A DNA stretch of 64,000 bases from Epiperipatus broadwayi (taxonomy: Eukaryota; Onychophora; Udeonychophora; Euonychophora; Peripatidae). A program made the position numbers and the translations under genes. The notes under the pieces were generated by a model. That model was not told the origin of the DNA and made no database searches. It saw only the letters and a list, made by a program, of their open reading frames with translations. Below, in pieces: positions 45,344 to 56,660 of this stretch. The stretch is from contig JAQFVV010013088.1 in NCBI GenBank assembly GCA_028023455.1, positions 186,001 through 250,000 of the forward strand, in the 5' to 3' direction. Position 1 is the first letter of the stretch; each line of letters begins with the position of its first letter.

Positions 45344-47390
45344 TGTAACGATATATAAATATGTCGTTACATTAAATTGAAATAAAAACTTTTAAGTTCG
45401 CATATAAAAATAAGTGTATTAAAAAGAAAAAAACTAAACACTAAAATTAAAATGTTTGTTAAACGTATATATTCACACAGATGCTAAACTTTAAAAATAT
45501 TTTTTTTTAATAAATAAAAAAAGGTATTTGAATGTACTTTTTTTATAAAAAGATTTAAATATAAAAATAGTTTAAAAAAGAAATAACGTAAGTAAAAATA
45601 AAAACAGGTATTAATTAATTCCTGTAATCTGTAAATGGAAATGATTGTTTATTAATTATCCAAAATCTGTCTAATTAAAAAGTCAGAGAGTAAATTAGAT
45701 AAGAGAATAAAGAGATTTTAGTTGACCAATGGAAGCACAAGCCTCAGCCGGACCCAACGAAAATTTGGATTAGTGATGTCTTTGTTCATTCAATCTGGAG
45801 ATTTACTATAAAAAGAGAAATATTGAGTTCCAGACAGTTTTTTCGGACTTGATTTGATGAGAACGGTAAGACGCACTTGCTGTTTTCTCTCATTTTTTTT
45901 TGTTTAAAAAAAAAAATAAAATGAAAAGACTGTGATACAAGAATGGAACCAGCTAATGCTACCTCCAGAACATTATCTTCCAATGGAGATGTCACAGGAA
46001 TTAAAAAACAGGAACCTGGACTCTTCTACTGTAAGCTATATTGACATGAACTCTAAATTTAAAAATAACTAAGAACTTTCGTTCAAGCTTATGAACTTCT
46101 ATCTGACTTTTAAGTTTAAAATCAATTGAAAATGTTTAATTTTATATATTTGCGTTTGATTAAAAAAAAAAATCATTTCCATTTATTATTTTATTTGTAT
46201 TAATATTTATTGTTTAAATTTTAAATGAGGAAATTTAAGGTTGGGTATGGACGTTGCATAGATTATTTAGCGGTTGATTATGTTGATAGAATATATAGGT
46301 CAACGATATCACTGCAGCATCTTATGATGAATGCTAATGGGATTTGTATATTCCCTATGCAAGTGACGTTTATCCATGACTTTGTATTTTGATCGGTTGT
46401 GTTTAATTTGGAATGTTTTTGACCATGAAATCTGTGCAGTTGATCTATACTCAACATTTTAAAACAAATTTTATAAAATTCATTTGTGCGAACGTATCTA
46501 AATGTTAAATTTAAGTCGGGCATGAATGGCTATATAGTTTTGTAAAGTTATATTAAGGGAGGGTAATCTTAGGTTATTTGTTTCGTAGTTGAATTGGCTC
46601 AATGGATTGGATATATTTGTGTAATTAGTAGATGTAGTATGAGATCTGCTATGGGCAGGATTGCATATATATGCCACACACTTTCTGTTTGCCTATGGAT
46701 GGGTTTGTAAGTCGGCAGAAGACCGCAGTCCATTCCTATGGAGTTTTTTGTTTATTGTTCTACTTGCCAACAGATGTAACATTCCTGTTGGTGGAGAGTC
46801 AATGTCTTCTCTAATTCTACTTACTGTTCAGATGTCCATTCCTGACAGTATAGTATTTTGTGTTGTCGTATTTTCATGCTACATTGAATACATAAATGTA
46901 TCAGATGGATTGGCGCCGTTTTGACTACAACTTTTGGCCTAAGGTTAAATAAGGGAAAGAATATTTTCTTTTCAAATGCAGACCTATATAGTCTATTCAT
47001 ACTCGACTCACTAAATAAAAATTAAACTTATTGAAATCTTTTTAAATGTAAATTTACAAGTTAATATAAAAATCTAAAGGTTAAACTTCTTCCTCGAATT
47101 TAGAATGATTTTATATGTGTGTAAATAAATATTTTTATGTGTTAATTTCTGGCAGTGGCTTTTATTCTTTTATATTTAAGATATAAAATTTATATTTTAT
47201 TATCTCTGCTACTCACTGAGCTAGTGACTTGGGCTAACGATCGGAATATTTAAATAAAGTGGAATCTTAACAGCACATATCTGCCTACTTTATAAATTTT
47301 TCTAGGCTCAAATGCCTAGATGGCGCCCTGGTAGTTGCAGATATTGTTTTTGCAGTTAGATTCGATCTCCACTTAATTCCGATTGTTATA
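45344..47390 (+). repeat. 3' LTR of the 42.8 kb element
   Basis: Same order as the 5' LTR, with small indels; TATA box at 45807-45816. A block near 46285 is shorter than in the first LTR. The scattered differences show that insertion is not very recent. Confidence 0.8.
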
Positions 47391-47394
47391 ATAT

Positions 47395-48340
47395 ATATAT
47401 AATACTTTCAACCATTTAATGCATTTGTAATTATTTATACATTAAGAACTATGTGGCTCATGTGCTGTTTCGTAATATTTGACAATAAAAAAAATATAAT
47501 GTACAAAAAAAACAAAAAAAACAAAACAAAGAATGGTTCAAACCTTTACTCACTCAAATTTGTATCCAGAAACACCGTGCCTAAAACATGACAACCAACA
47601 AGTTTCATCTTCTCTGTAACAATGTTGCATTATTTAAACACATTAGGAAATGTAAAGTGGGCAATGCCTATACATGTATTTTAAGCAGAAAATCAAAATA
47701 CTTCAGTTCTATTTTCCAAAATCTAAATTCTAATTAGTTTAATTGAACAGAAAAACTAATTAAAAGTAATTTCAGCAAACATATAAGAATTAATTAAGGA
47801 ATTAATTAATAAGAGTAATTTTGCCATTTATGATAATTAATGAAAAATGGGCATGGAATCATAAAAAGTGTTAGCCTCTGCATTAAGGGAATTGGACAAT
47901 CATTACTGAAGATTCTGGATGACCTATTGAAGAACATGGTAATAGAGGATTTTCCCCAGTGAATCTCACCCCTGAATTGTACCAAACTGAACATAGAAAC
48001 TTTTGTCGGTCACATTGGTCTTATAAGTCTTAGGATCACTTGTACTGTAACAGTATCTGTTTATACTGATTTATTAATTGATATCTTCTGTTACATAAAT
48101 AATTATATAAATTATTTGCTTGAGTCTTACTTCTGATTGATAAATTTTGTGGGAAATATTTGCTGATAGATTAATGTTCTATAGTTTAACCAAAACAGAC
48201 AGACACAGTAAAGTCTATAACTCTATTAGATCATTAAACCATTTAGGACAAGATCAGAATATGTGACCATTTGACCTTAAGCTACAATATCCACTACTGT
48301 AAAACTGCATGGATTCACAGAGAGCATAATACATTATGGC
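47395..48340. other. AT-rich sequence, no gene seen
   Basis: Contains an A-rich run near 47500-47525. The minus frame at 47806-47994 has no recognised family. Confidence 0.4.
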
Positions 48341-48341
48341 A

Positions 48342-48830
48342 GGGGTTTATAAGCTTTTTGTTTTCTGTACCCTTTGGCTTTTAATAAATTATTCAGTTCC
48401 CCTATTTATTATAATAAAAAAATTAACAGTTGGTGAGTGTATCATATAGTATGTAAGCACATGCTCAAGATGTGCAAATATCATGGATGCAAGTCTTGAG
48501 GATGCATTGATCTGACAAATTTTATTAGTTATCATGAAGGCTAATTGGGCATTTTGAGTTACTGGACTATGCAGTAAGAAAAATAGCATATACAATCTTA
48601 CTATAATCAAAAAGAGAACTGATATATTGCTAGTGTGGCTAACAGATAGTAACAGCATGGAATAGCCCCAAAATGTTGATAACAACTATTTTGGGAATAT
48701 ATTAATAGCATAATGTACTTATTTTCCTGCTGTTCACTGTGCCTCATATCTCCTGGACTAGCTTTCCATACCTCTCTGGACACACTTACCATATCCTCTG
48801 GGATATGGGTACCCCAGGTTAGGAATATCT
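48342..48830. mobile_element. possible hAT-like repeat
   Basis: The start CAGGGGTTTATAAGC with CTGTACCCTTTGGC nearby, and an end with GGTACCCCAGGTTAGGAATA, resemble the ends of hAT-type repeats in other animals. I could not find a matching 8-bp target duplication, so this is tentative. Confidence 0.3.
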
Positions 48831-48839
48831 GTGCTAAGG

Positions 48840-49795
48840 CCTAGATGCATATTATTTAATTAATAAAATGAAATACACATATAATATAAAATTAATTTAG
48901 AAAGTTCGCCACATACTTTTAAAAGACATCATACTGTTATCATTTTTACTTCTAATTTTAAAAATTCGCCGCAGTGTTATTTCGGATAAATAGCTCACTT
49001 GTAATTATTAAAAGTATCATGAATCGAGCATCTTTCTCGGGTTTATTGCTTGCTTTTATGAATATATTATAAACATGTACATAGAAAATGTCATAAAAAT
49101 AAATTGGTTTTATAAATAAAAAATACTTTTATTAACTATCTGGAGAATTTCATCCTTTATAAATCTTTCTAACTTTATAGCAGTCAAAAATAATAATGAT
49201 TAAAAAATGAGGGCTTAAAAATAATCTTACTGGATAAATCTGTACGGCAGTTCTACTTATCAATGTCAGCAAAGAAAAAAAATTGTTTTGAAATAGTTTT
49301 TTATATTTAAAACAATCACAAAAATATTTTATATTTAAAAAGTATAGAGAAACCAAAACATATCCCTCGCCCCTTCCAATTAACTATCAAGATGAAAATT
49401 AGATTTTCAGCTCAGTGAAACGCTTTACTCTACCCCAGTGGGACAATATCAGACTTTGGATTAGTGGTACATTGCTCCACCCGATTTAAGGTAGTGGAAC
49501 AATGTTAGACTTTGGAGTGTAGGATACCCTTTCAGTAGGATACCATTTCAGTACTGTAACTTTTTATAAACTTCCCAGCAATGACACCATTCAATTTTTT
49601 TATCCTGCAAGATTTAGTGCAGAGGTGAAGTATCATATTTAGGAGTATAAGGTCCCTTGGATTGATTCCACTACTTGTACTTCCAGAATTCAAGTTACTT
49701 ACAAAGTTCCAGACAGTAAAGCCATTCGATCATTATTTTTGCCTGCATGGTTTAATGGAGTGTTATGATAGACTCTAGAAAGCATATTACTGAGA
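48840..49795. other. AT-rich sequence, no gene seen
   Basis: The portion nearest 49800 may be further decayed LINE 3' sequence belonging to the relic that follows on the minus strand. Nothing firm is seen. Confidence 0.35.
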
Positions 49796-49799
49796 ATTT

Positions 49800-50730
49800 T
49801 CCTTACATTGCTGACTGATAAAGACTGAAAGTTTTTAAAACATTAATTAATAAACTAAAGTCTTTACAAGCTGCATTCAAAACATTAAATACATTAGGTA
49901 AATTGTCTTTTAAATGTGGGGAAAATACCACAATCACCAGCATACTGCAAATCCAGAATCCAATTTTTTTTCTATATGTCATAGCATCGGCAGGGAGGCG
50001 AACCCGCAACAACCGTCTGCAAACAACTGCTTGCTTGCAAGATGGCTGCACTGTCCTCTCAGCTAATAACACTTGACAGTTTTTAATCTAATTCAAATTT
50101 GAAATTTCATCATGAAATATATATCATATCTTGATCCCTGTTTGATTAATCACTTATAAACAATTCAGAAGACCACTATCATAAATATTGAAAACAGTGT
50201 TGGTTCAAGTATACTTTCTTGTCCAGTTTTCATTTCAAATGATTCTGATTTTCCACCTATGGTAGTAACACTTCCTCTCACTGTATCATGTAGATGTATA
50301 AAAAGAAAAAATATTTGGGGCATCATCAACTAATTGAAACATTGGCATACACTTAGCTTACTAAGTGATTCAAATACTTTGCCCAAATCAATAAAATTAA
50401 TGTATAAACACTCTTTATTCCCAATATGTTTCTTGCATTTTTCTGGCAACAAAAACTATGTCTATAGTGCTTCTTGCTTCTCTAAAGCCATAGTTTGTCT
50501 CTGGTGATCATTCATTTATGACTGAAAGAAATCTATTCAACAGAATTCTTAACAGATATAAGTGATATTCCACAATAATTACTGCAATCTTGTTTATTCT
50601 GCCTGTTTCTTAAAATTGGAACAATAAAAAGCATCCTTAAAATCAGGCAACACAACTTTATGGGTCCGTATATTCTTAAAAACAGCCAATATTTTCACAG
50701 CTAACATATCAGAGATTACAAAGAGCTATT
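49800..50730 (-). pseudogene. LINE reverse transcriptase relic, split by a SINE
   Basis: Minus strand, reading from 50730 down: an RT segment with KCKKHIGNKECLYINFIDLG, where the first catalytic Asp region (F-x-DL-x-KAFD) survives as FIDLGKVFES; then HDTVRGSVTTIGGKSESFEM and EPTLFSIFMIVVF, matching the V-x-QG..L-x-P-LF-x-I block. After a SINE (49962-50080) the frame continues with HLKDNLPNVFNVLNAACKDF, the helix after the lost YADD. It resembles jockey-related or I-related LINEs common in invertebrates. Dead: catalytic residues and frames are lost. Confidence 0.65.
49962..50080 (-). repeat. tRNA-derived SINE inside a LINE
   Basis: Same family as 10771-10875: starts (minus) GTCAAGTGTTATTAGC, A box TTAGCTGAGAGG, B box GGGTTCGCCTCCC, end TATGACATATAGAAAAAAAA. 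The B box is perfect. It interrupts the LINE relic. Confidence 0.75.
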
Positions 50731-50929
50731 GTGACTTTACCCTAGTGAATATTTTGTCCAAATTTAAATGAGATAAAAAGAAAAGAGCACGAATAGTTGT
50801 CATTTCTACTCTTGATTCACTATAATAAATTACAATATTTTTGGTTTTGTCCGATGCATATTTACAAAGGTTATCATTTCTAAATAAGAAGGACTTCAAA
50901 CCTGCCATTTTATGTGGAATTGGTACTTT

Positions 50930-51130
50930 TGATTCATATGTGAGAGTTGGTGACCTGGTCCAACTGATAAATGCTGGTTCAACACAAAACTCATCTTGGA
51001 GGATCTTTTGACTTTTAAGATATCTTTATTCATATGTCTTAAAAAGAATGTTATGTGGTGAGGGGATTTGAACCCAGATTTTCAAGCTCCCTTCAGCCAC
51101 CCATTGTATCTTATACAACCAATACTTATG
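50930..51130 (+). mobile_element. old family 2 HHR element
   Basis: A diverged copy: GGTCCAACTGATAAATGCTGG, then ACAC, AAAA for GAAA, and TTGGAGGATC. The order of helices is preserved but both core blocks are mutated. Its B-box-like end (GATTTGAACCCAG) lies near 51065. The oldest family 2 copy in the window. Confidence 0.55.
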
Positions 51131-51134
51131 ACCA

Positions 51135-51700
51135 TATACATCACTTATCAACATCATGTTAGATATAGTTTAAAATAAATAAACAGATGTTTAGATTTTA
51201 TAACTGTACTTAGATAATGTCTACCAGCAGAAAGTTGTTAGTCATATTAGTTTGATGTATCATGGATAAAGATATAAATATTACTCAAAATAACACAAGA
51301 CATAATAAGATTCACCCACAAGAAATTAATATGTGGTATTATAGTTTTAGAAATCATATATGTATTTCTATATTTATTTTTATGTTGTGTAGCAAGATAG
51401 ATTTTAAGTAGGTCATAAAGGAGAGTGGCAGAAAAGGTACCAAGTTGACTTCGTTGTCCCAGGATTATTGCAAATCTAGTGACATTCTATAATCTGAATG
51501 TATAAGATCACACTAATTTTTACTACACACAATTCTCTCTAAACCTTATTATCAGATTAAAATAAAAAAATAGGGATGAAGATAAATAGTAAAAAATGAA
51601 GGATGAAGATAAATAGTAAAAAATGAAAGTATTGTTCAATGGATTTCTTCAGGAACAGATAATGAAGACTGATAAGCATAAATTAGAAGATGTTAATAAA
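51135..51700. other. AT-rich sequence, no gene seen
   Basis: A 28-base direct repeat (GGATGAAGATAAATAGTAAA twice) lies at about 51575-51627. Nothing else. Confidence 0.45.
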
Positions 51701-51709
51701 TACAAATGC

Positions 51710-52033
51710 AGGCAAAACTCACTATACGTATGCCACACACAGCAAGCTAGAGTAATCAATGGATGCCAGAAGGCTTGTGAATAAAATCCCCATCTAGTGC
51801 CTACTCATTCAATATTCCCAGACTAGTTTCTGGCTTGTGGCCTTCATCAGTGAGGAGCCTTGGATCTGAGAGCACTGCATCTAGATCTTAGGATCTAATG
51901 CAACAAGTTTTCTGGCATCCATTGATTACTCTAGCTTGCTGTGTGTGTCATACGTATAGTGAGTTTTGCCTGTTTTAACAAGTTATACACAAGCATGAGA
52001 GATGGTGGTCATGTGCTGTTTATTGGCTTAAAT
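51710..52033. mobile_element. family 1 HHR foldback element
   Basis: Arms start AGGCAAAACTCACTATACG (51710) and end with its complement (about 51971), then the tail to about 52033. The left arm includes a full minus-strand ribozyme and leader; the right arm is shorter, starting at about AAGTTTTCTGGCATCC. The arms differ from the 6.6 and 36.7 kb copies at the tips (CACACACAGCAAGCTAGAG), so the window has at least two subfamilies; this one matches 63684-64000. Confidence 0.8.
51807..51865 (-). ncRNA. hammerhead ribozyme, family 1, intact core
   Basis: Minus strand: CTGATGA (complement of 51844-51850), helix II GGC with GCC around CACAA, GAAA (51827-51830), palindromic ACTAGT, GTC (51821-51823), cut predicted between 51821 and 51820. 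Inner helix I CTCA with TGGG; outer helix I ATCCAA with TTGAAT, one mismatch. Confidence 0.85.
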
Positions 52034-52189
52034 ACAAATACCTTTGTCAGTTTATTATTATATATAGAAACATATGAAATTAATGGTAGAATTAGATTCA
52101 GATGGAGTATTTTTGATAGAAATAATTTGGAAATACATTTTTTAATAGTTATATTTTACTAGTACATCTTATTTATGGTTCTGAGTCTC

Positions 52190-52380
52190 AGTCACACAAC
52201 AGAAACTCAATTTAAAGACTTCAAACTCTCACAATAAAGTAGGAATAAATATATGTTAAAAAATAAAAAGGGATCAAAAGCAAAATATTTATGTGAAAGA
52301 ATAAAGAGTTATCATTAACATTATTAAAATATTTAAAAATATAAAATGGAACTGGTTTGGACATATTAATAAAAGAGATG
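52190..52380 (+). pseudogene. RTE-type LINE fragment, left of insertion
   Basis: Low-complexity but alignable to the thumb/C-terminal part of the RTE copies at 11.7 and 61.7 kb, ending in the piece equivalent to SWAGYIARRD (TGGAACTGGTTTGGACATAT). The LINE resumes at 53603 after a compound insertion flanked by the duplication TAATAAAAGAGATG (52367-52380 and 53603-53616). Confidence 0.6.
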
Positions 52381-52382
52381 TA

Positions 52383-53272
52383 CACCTGGGTCTCTTTTTA
52401 CGTGGACTTATTTAACACGATTTTGAAGCTATGCGATTCCATGTTTTACCGGAAGTCGAACTCTGATAAGGCGTTATTACTTTAAATAATAAGTTTCACG
52501 TATATTGAAAGTAATAGCACATTATTGGAATTCGACTTTCATCTTAGTAATTTCAATATTTTCAGTGCTTTATAATAGTAAGATTTTATGCAATAATGAA
52601 ATTAAAATCATGATTTCCATATATTATAATGTAAATTTGTTCAAACATTGTGCGTGTTAATTTTGCATTTTAAATCACATTCTGTTTTTACTTTTTAAAA
52701 AAGAACGTAATCAATTATTAATCATTTAGTGTCCACAAGTTTATTTTTAATCAGTAATAGCAGTGAGCACAATTAAAATTGAAAATTAAAAACAAAATAA
52801 GAATTTAATTTTTAGTTTTTAGATTAATTACTAATTACGTTGTCACCAGAAAACCATTAACAATATGAGAGTGACGTTGGCGCTAGTTGTCTCATGTGAA
52901 GAATCTGATTTTTTTACGAGTTTGCAAACGAACTGTTTATCGGCAAATCACGATAATAATTAAAACATGTATAAAAAATGTAAATTACTGTAAATTATGC
53001 ATAAAAATATATTATTTTGAATAAAATTAAATATTATAGTTAAAAAAAGTTTGTCTTGTATCAATTTTTTTCAAATTTGAAATTTTTTATTAGTCATATT
53101 TTATTTCCTTTTTTTTTTGCACAAATTTTAAAGTAATTTTACGTACATGAGTTTTGAAAAATCTCAATCTGTATCTCCCCTTTTTCAAGGTAAGTTACGT
53201 CTACTTTTGCGTGATTTCGTTTGCGCGTGTTTTCTGAGGAACCTATCTATCGCATAAAACGAGACCCAGGTG
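52383..53272. mobile_element. pogo/Tigger-like transposon, non-autonomous
   Basis: Ends CACCTGGGTCTC... and ...GAGACCCAGGTG are inverted repeats, and TA lies on both sides (52381-52382, 53273-53274), the target used by the Tc1/mariner/pogo group. Subterminal repeats of the TATGCGAT and CGCATAAAAC kind recall Tigger ends. The interior has an unusual pair of GAAGTCGAACTCTGATAA and its near complement. No transposase frame. A truncated copy lies at 18195. Confidence 0.7.
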
Positions 53273-53344
53273 TATATCATATAATACTAAATCACCCATG
53301 CACTTTATTACTGTTACACAATGCTTTATTTACCACAAACGTTA

Positions 53345-53392
53345 ACAGTATACAGTTTTGATTGTCCCAGCAATCTTCTTCAGAACTTTTAC
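53345..53392 (-). ncRNA. hammerhead motif, family 4, G12 lost
   Basis: Minus strand: CTGAAGA, helix II GATTG with CAATC, but GAAA has become AAAA. Otherwise it mirrors the plus-strand motif at 53457-53497. Expected inactive. Confidence 0.65.
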
Positions 53393-53456
53393 ATCTCCTA
53401 ACTTCAACTGCTAAATTCAAATTTAAAAAAAAAACAGTTGAAGTTAGGAGATGTAA

Positions 53457-53497
53457 AAGTTCTGAAGAAGATTGCTGGACAATCGAAACTGTAACTT
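53457..53497 (+). ncRNA. hammerhead ribozyme, family 4, intact
   Basis: AAGTT (53457-53461) pairs with AACTT (53493-53497) as helix I. Core CTGAAGA 53462-53468, helix II GATTG (53470-53474) with CAATC (53480-53484) around CTGGA, GAAA 53485-53488, then CTGT, giving a two-pair helix III and a GUA triplet with the cut after 53493. All required bases are present. Confidence 0.75.
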
Positions 53498-53602
53498 GTA
53501 AAAGAGTGTGATAAATAAAGCATTGTGTAACAGTAGTAAAGTGCATGGACGATTTAGCATTATATGATATACATTTGGCAATGCAATAAAAACGATTAGT
53601 TA

Positions 53603-53830
53603 TAATAAAAGAGATGATACTATGTGGACAGTTGAAGTCCTGAGAGATTCTAAAAGAACTAGAAAGAGATCACATGTAAGATAGATAAATCAAATTGATA
53701 AGTTTGTTGGTGAGATGTGGAAAAGAAAGGCTATGCATCACCAAAGTTGGATTAAATCTGAAGAAACTTTATCTGGCAATGAATTGATAATGGATGGAGA
53801 TGAAGATACCGTTAATACTTTGTTATAATT
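53603..53830 (+). pseudogene. RTE-type LINE 3' end, right of insertion
   Basis: Continues the LINE of 52190: DTMWTVEVLRDSKRTRKRSH-like translation, matching the R-x-D-x-RWT...PRKR region of the 61.9 kb copy, ending near GATGGAGATGAAGAT at 53810, the decayed 3' tail. Confidence 0.65.
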
Positions 53831-53963
53831 CATAACATTTTCATTAAATTCTCCATTCAATTATTCTATTTCCTTCCACTTATGTACTTCATATTAACTC
53901 CATCTTCATCTATGTATAGCATGTCACTACCTTTCATTATTACACTAAAAATATCTGGATTGG

Positions 53964-53968
<5 letters not shown>

Positions 53969-54037
<69 letters not shown>
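53969..54037. repeat. (TA)n microsatellite
   Basis: Pure TA run that continues directly into the PLE-like palindrome. Confidence 0.95.
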
Positions 54038-54042
<5 letters not shown>

Positions 54043-54183
54043 CAAAAAAATAAAGACTTATAAATCCAATAAATAATATAATATTTCAACCAGAGGACTG
54101 GTTTTCATCAGAAAGAAGTCCTCTGGTTGAAATATTATATTATTTATTGGATTTATAAGTCTTTATTTTTTTGTTTTTATATG
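54034..54183. mobile_element. PLE-like 3' end palindrome with family 3 hammerhead
   Basis: Arms 54034-54098 and 54119-54183 are near-perfect inverted copies around a 20-base loop. On the minus strand CTGATGA (complement of 54105-54111), helix II AACCAG with CTGGTT, and GAAA (54084-54087) form a family 3 hammerhead core like 19296-19339, but helix I strands do not pair here. The plus arm has only the 3' half. A TA run adjoins it, as at the 18.9 kb PLE fragment. Confidence 0.6.
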
Positions 54184-54237
54184 TATTTCCTTTGGTTAGT
54201 TTGTTATATATTAATATTTTGATATATATATATGATA

Positions 54238-55470
54238 AAACAAGTTATAAATTTTGTAACTTGCCTTTAAGCTTGTAGTTTATGATCACTAGATGGAGCT
54301 TTACCAATAGCTCCTAACAAGCTTTGTTTACATAAATGACAAAAGAGATAGAATTCAAAATCTCTATTGTTGTCACCCACTTCCAGACCAGCTGGTTTTG
54401 AGCTTATTGGCTCATGGCAGTGAAGGGCTGGGAGACTAGAAACTAGATCCAAATACCAACTCTAAAGTCAGCATTTATTAAACATGTTTCTATCAGTTTG
54501 AAAGCATGAATTTATCAGACACATAATGTCTTCAAACCCAGCTTAACAAACTAGATAGCTATATGGGTCTGAAATCATTTCAGTTTCATAAAAGCCTCTG
54601 CAATATATATCATTGCAAAAACCTTCAAAGATACATTTATGATAATCAAAGCAAGTTATAAATTTCATAACTTGCCTTTAAGCAACTTGCATTTAAGCTT
54701 GCATTTTATGATCACTAATTGGAGCTTTACCAATAGCTTCTAACAAGCTTTGTTTACATAAATGACGAAAGAGATAGAATTCAAAATCTCTATTGTTGTC
54801 AGCCACCTCCAGACCAGCTGGTTTTGAGCTTATTGGCTCACATCAGTGAAGAGCTGGGAGACTAGAAACTATATCTAAATACCAACTCTAAAGTTAGCAC
54901 TTATCAAACATTTTACTATCAGTTTGAAAGCATGAATTTATCAGACATGTAATGTCTTCAAATGCAGTTTAACAAACTAGATAGCTATATGGGTCTGAAA
55001 TCAGTTCAGTTTCACCATATAGTAAAAGCCTCTGCAATAAACAAAGATTGTTAGGAAATATTGGTAAAGCTCCATCTAGTGATCATATATATGTATATTC
55101 ACTAGATGGAGCTTACCACTAGCTCCAAACAAGCTTTAATTATACGTCCCAACAGAAAAAGAATTCAAAATCTCTATTGGAAAATTCTCATCCCCAGACC
55201 AATTGGTTTCGAGCTATGGCTCACCTCAGTGAAGAGTTAGGATTTCAGAAACTAGATCTAAAACTCCAACTCAGAGCACTTATTTAATACGTTACTATCA
55301 GTTTGAAAACTTGAATTTTTCAGACACATAAATGTCTTCAAATCCAGCCTTACAAACCAGATAGCTGTATGGGTCTGAACTCAGTTCAGTTTTATAATAT
55401 ATTAATAGCTAAAGTAATATTACATCACAAAAGCCTTCAAGGGTACACTTACAATAATTAATAAAAAAAG
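54238..55470. repeat. three diverged tandem units, about 400 bp
   Basis: Units begin near 54238, 54645 and 55090 and share TTTATGATCACTAGATGGAG, a CAGACCAGCTGGTTTTGAGC part, and ATAGCTATATGGGTCTGAA. A short inverted copy of the start (about 55040-55085) precedes the third. GC content is moderate, and a minus-strand frame (54267-54452) is open in the first unit only partly in the others. Class unknown; it could be an unrecognised non-autonomous element. Confidence 0.8.
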
Positions 55471-55474
55471 ACAA

Positions 55475-56505
55475 ATGAATATAGTGACATACATTAATGG
55501 ATTATTCAATCATTTAACGCTCATAATGACTCTTTTTTTTAAAAAAACACTAACTTAATGTAAAAAGATTTAACAAAATTATAACACCTGCTAAATATTT
55601 GAGTTAAGAGGTTCAGCATACATGTAAAATTTAAGTTAGCACATCTTTCTACCATATGATTTGAAGTTTGAACCTAGGTTGAAAAAATTTAGTATTTTTT
55701 TTATTCCAACCAAGATTGAGATTTTTCTTTTGGTATGGCTGGAAGTAAGTATTTAAAAATTTTTTTTAGTTCTTAGGAGTGAAGGAGGGATGAAATATAA
55801 AATTCAAACTATTCTGCAGTCTAATGGATTATAATCACTCCTTTATTATTCCTGATTTTAGGCTGGGAGAGAGGAATAAATGAGGCTTTGCCATGAAGTG
55901 ACTATAAAAACTGTCTGTCTTACTTATCTACAAAGTTCTCAATTTTTTTAATTAGTATATAAAGAAGAATAACAATAATCTGTAAATACAGATACAATAA
56001 AATATTAATCGGCCATATTTTAAAACGTAAAAATTTTCTTATGTGCCATAATGTGATGCTTATTAAATACCCATATTTTTTCATATTTAATTAAGCCTCA
56101 ATCATCATTAAGCTTGCTTACAAGATGATTATAATGCATTACATCTTTTATCTGACATAATATATTGACTTTGATATAAAAAAAAGTAAGCATTATTTAT
56201 AAGGTCATTTAAATGATTCTTTAAAAATCCAGCTTGTGGAATTATCTTAGTTAATAGATTGACATTGAAATAGGTGGACATTATTTGTACGTTCAATTAA
56301 ATGCTTGTTTGAGAATCTATATTATGAATGATCTTAGTAATGTATTTGGACTTAGTTGCTCTGCTAATAGTTTTAACACTACATGTATCTTTAATATTAA
56401 AATCTGAATCCTTTCTGTTCTTTTTAAAAGTCTTTAGGGCACTTTATCATGATAACTTGATGTTCAAAGCATAACATCTTTTGAAATTATTTAAATATTT
56501 CATAC
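55475..56505. other. AT-rich sequence, no gene seen
   Basis: Nothing recognised. Confidence 0.4.
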
Positions 56506-56509
56506 AGCA

Positions 56510-56660
56510 AACAAACAGTTGAAGTTTTCAATAGGATCCTAAAATATTGTAAAGACCTAGAAAAAGATCTATATGTGAGATGAATAGATAAAACATTTTC
56601 TGATGTGATGTGAAAAAGAGAGGCTATGGATTAGAGAATATTTGTCTAGTAATGACATGA
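56510..56660 (+). pseudogene. short RTE-type LINE 3' fragment
   Basis: Shares with the copies at 12.0 and 53.6 kb the pieces GTAAAGACCTAGAAAAAGAT and GTGAGATGAATAGATAAAA, then GAAAAAGAGAGGCTATGGAT. Strongly 5' truncated. The following 56670-57115 shows nothing. Confidence 0.6.

Larger units (their letters stand above)
42755..47390 (+). mobile_element. LTR element with about 2 kb LTRs and 0.5 kb interior
   Basis: Two direct repeats (42755-44800 and 45344-47390) are highly similar over their whole length and end at GATTGTTATA. The interior 44801-45343 starts with a primer-binding candidate TGGCTACACAACTTGGGCC (44803-44821), resembling the TGGCGACC..AACGTGGGGC type used by Ty3/gypsy-like elements, and ends with GAGGAAG just before the second LTR. 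No gag or pol exists between them. Both outer flanks are TA repeats. This is a non-autonomous element of the LARD or TRIM kind with unusually long LTRs. Confidence 0.8.
53275..53575. mobile_element. family 4 HHR foldback element, about 300 bp
   Basis: Arms of about 135 bases (53275-53410 and 53435-53575) are inverted copies starting TATCATATAATACTAAATC. Each arm carries a hammerhead motif, on opposite strands. A short tail ACATTTGGCAATGCAATAAA follows. The 14-bp duplication around the whole insertion in the LINE suggests it arrived by retrotransposition; the Tigger-like element then inserted beside it or at its edge. Confidence 0.8.

Noticed and set aside
49240-49262. Tiny minus-strand exon before GTAAGATT
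   Set aside because: Only nine bases would lie between the acceptor-like CCGTACAG and the donor; too short to support.
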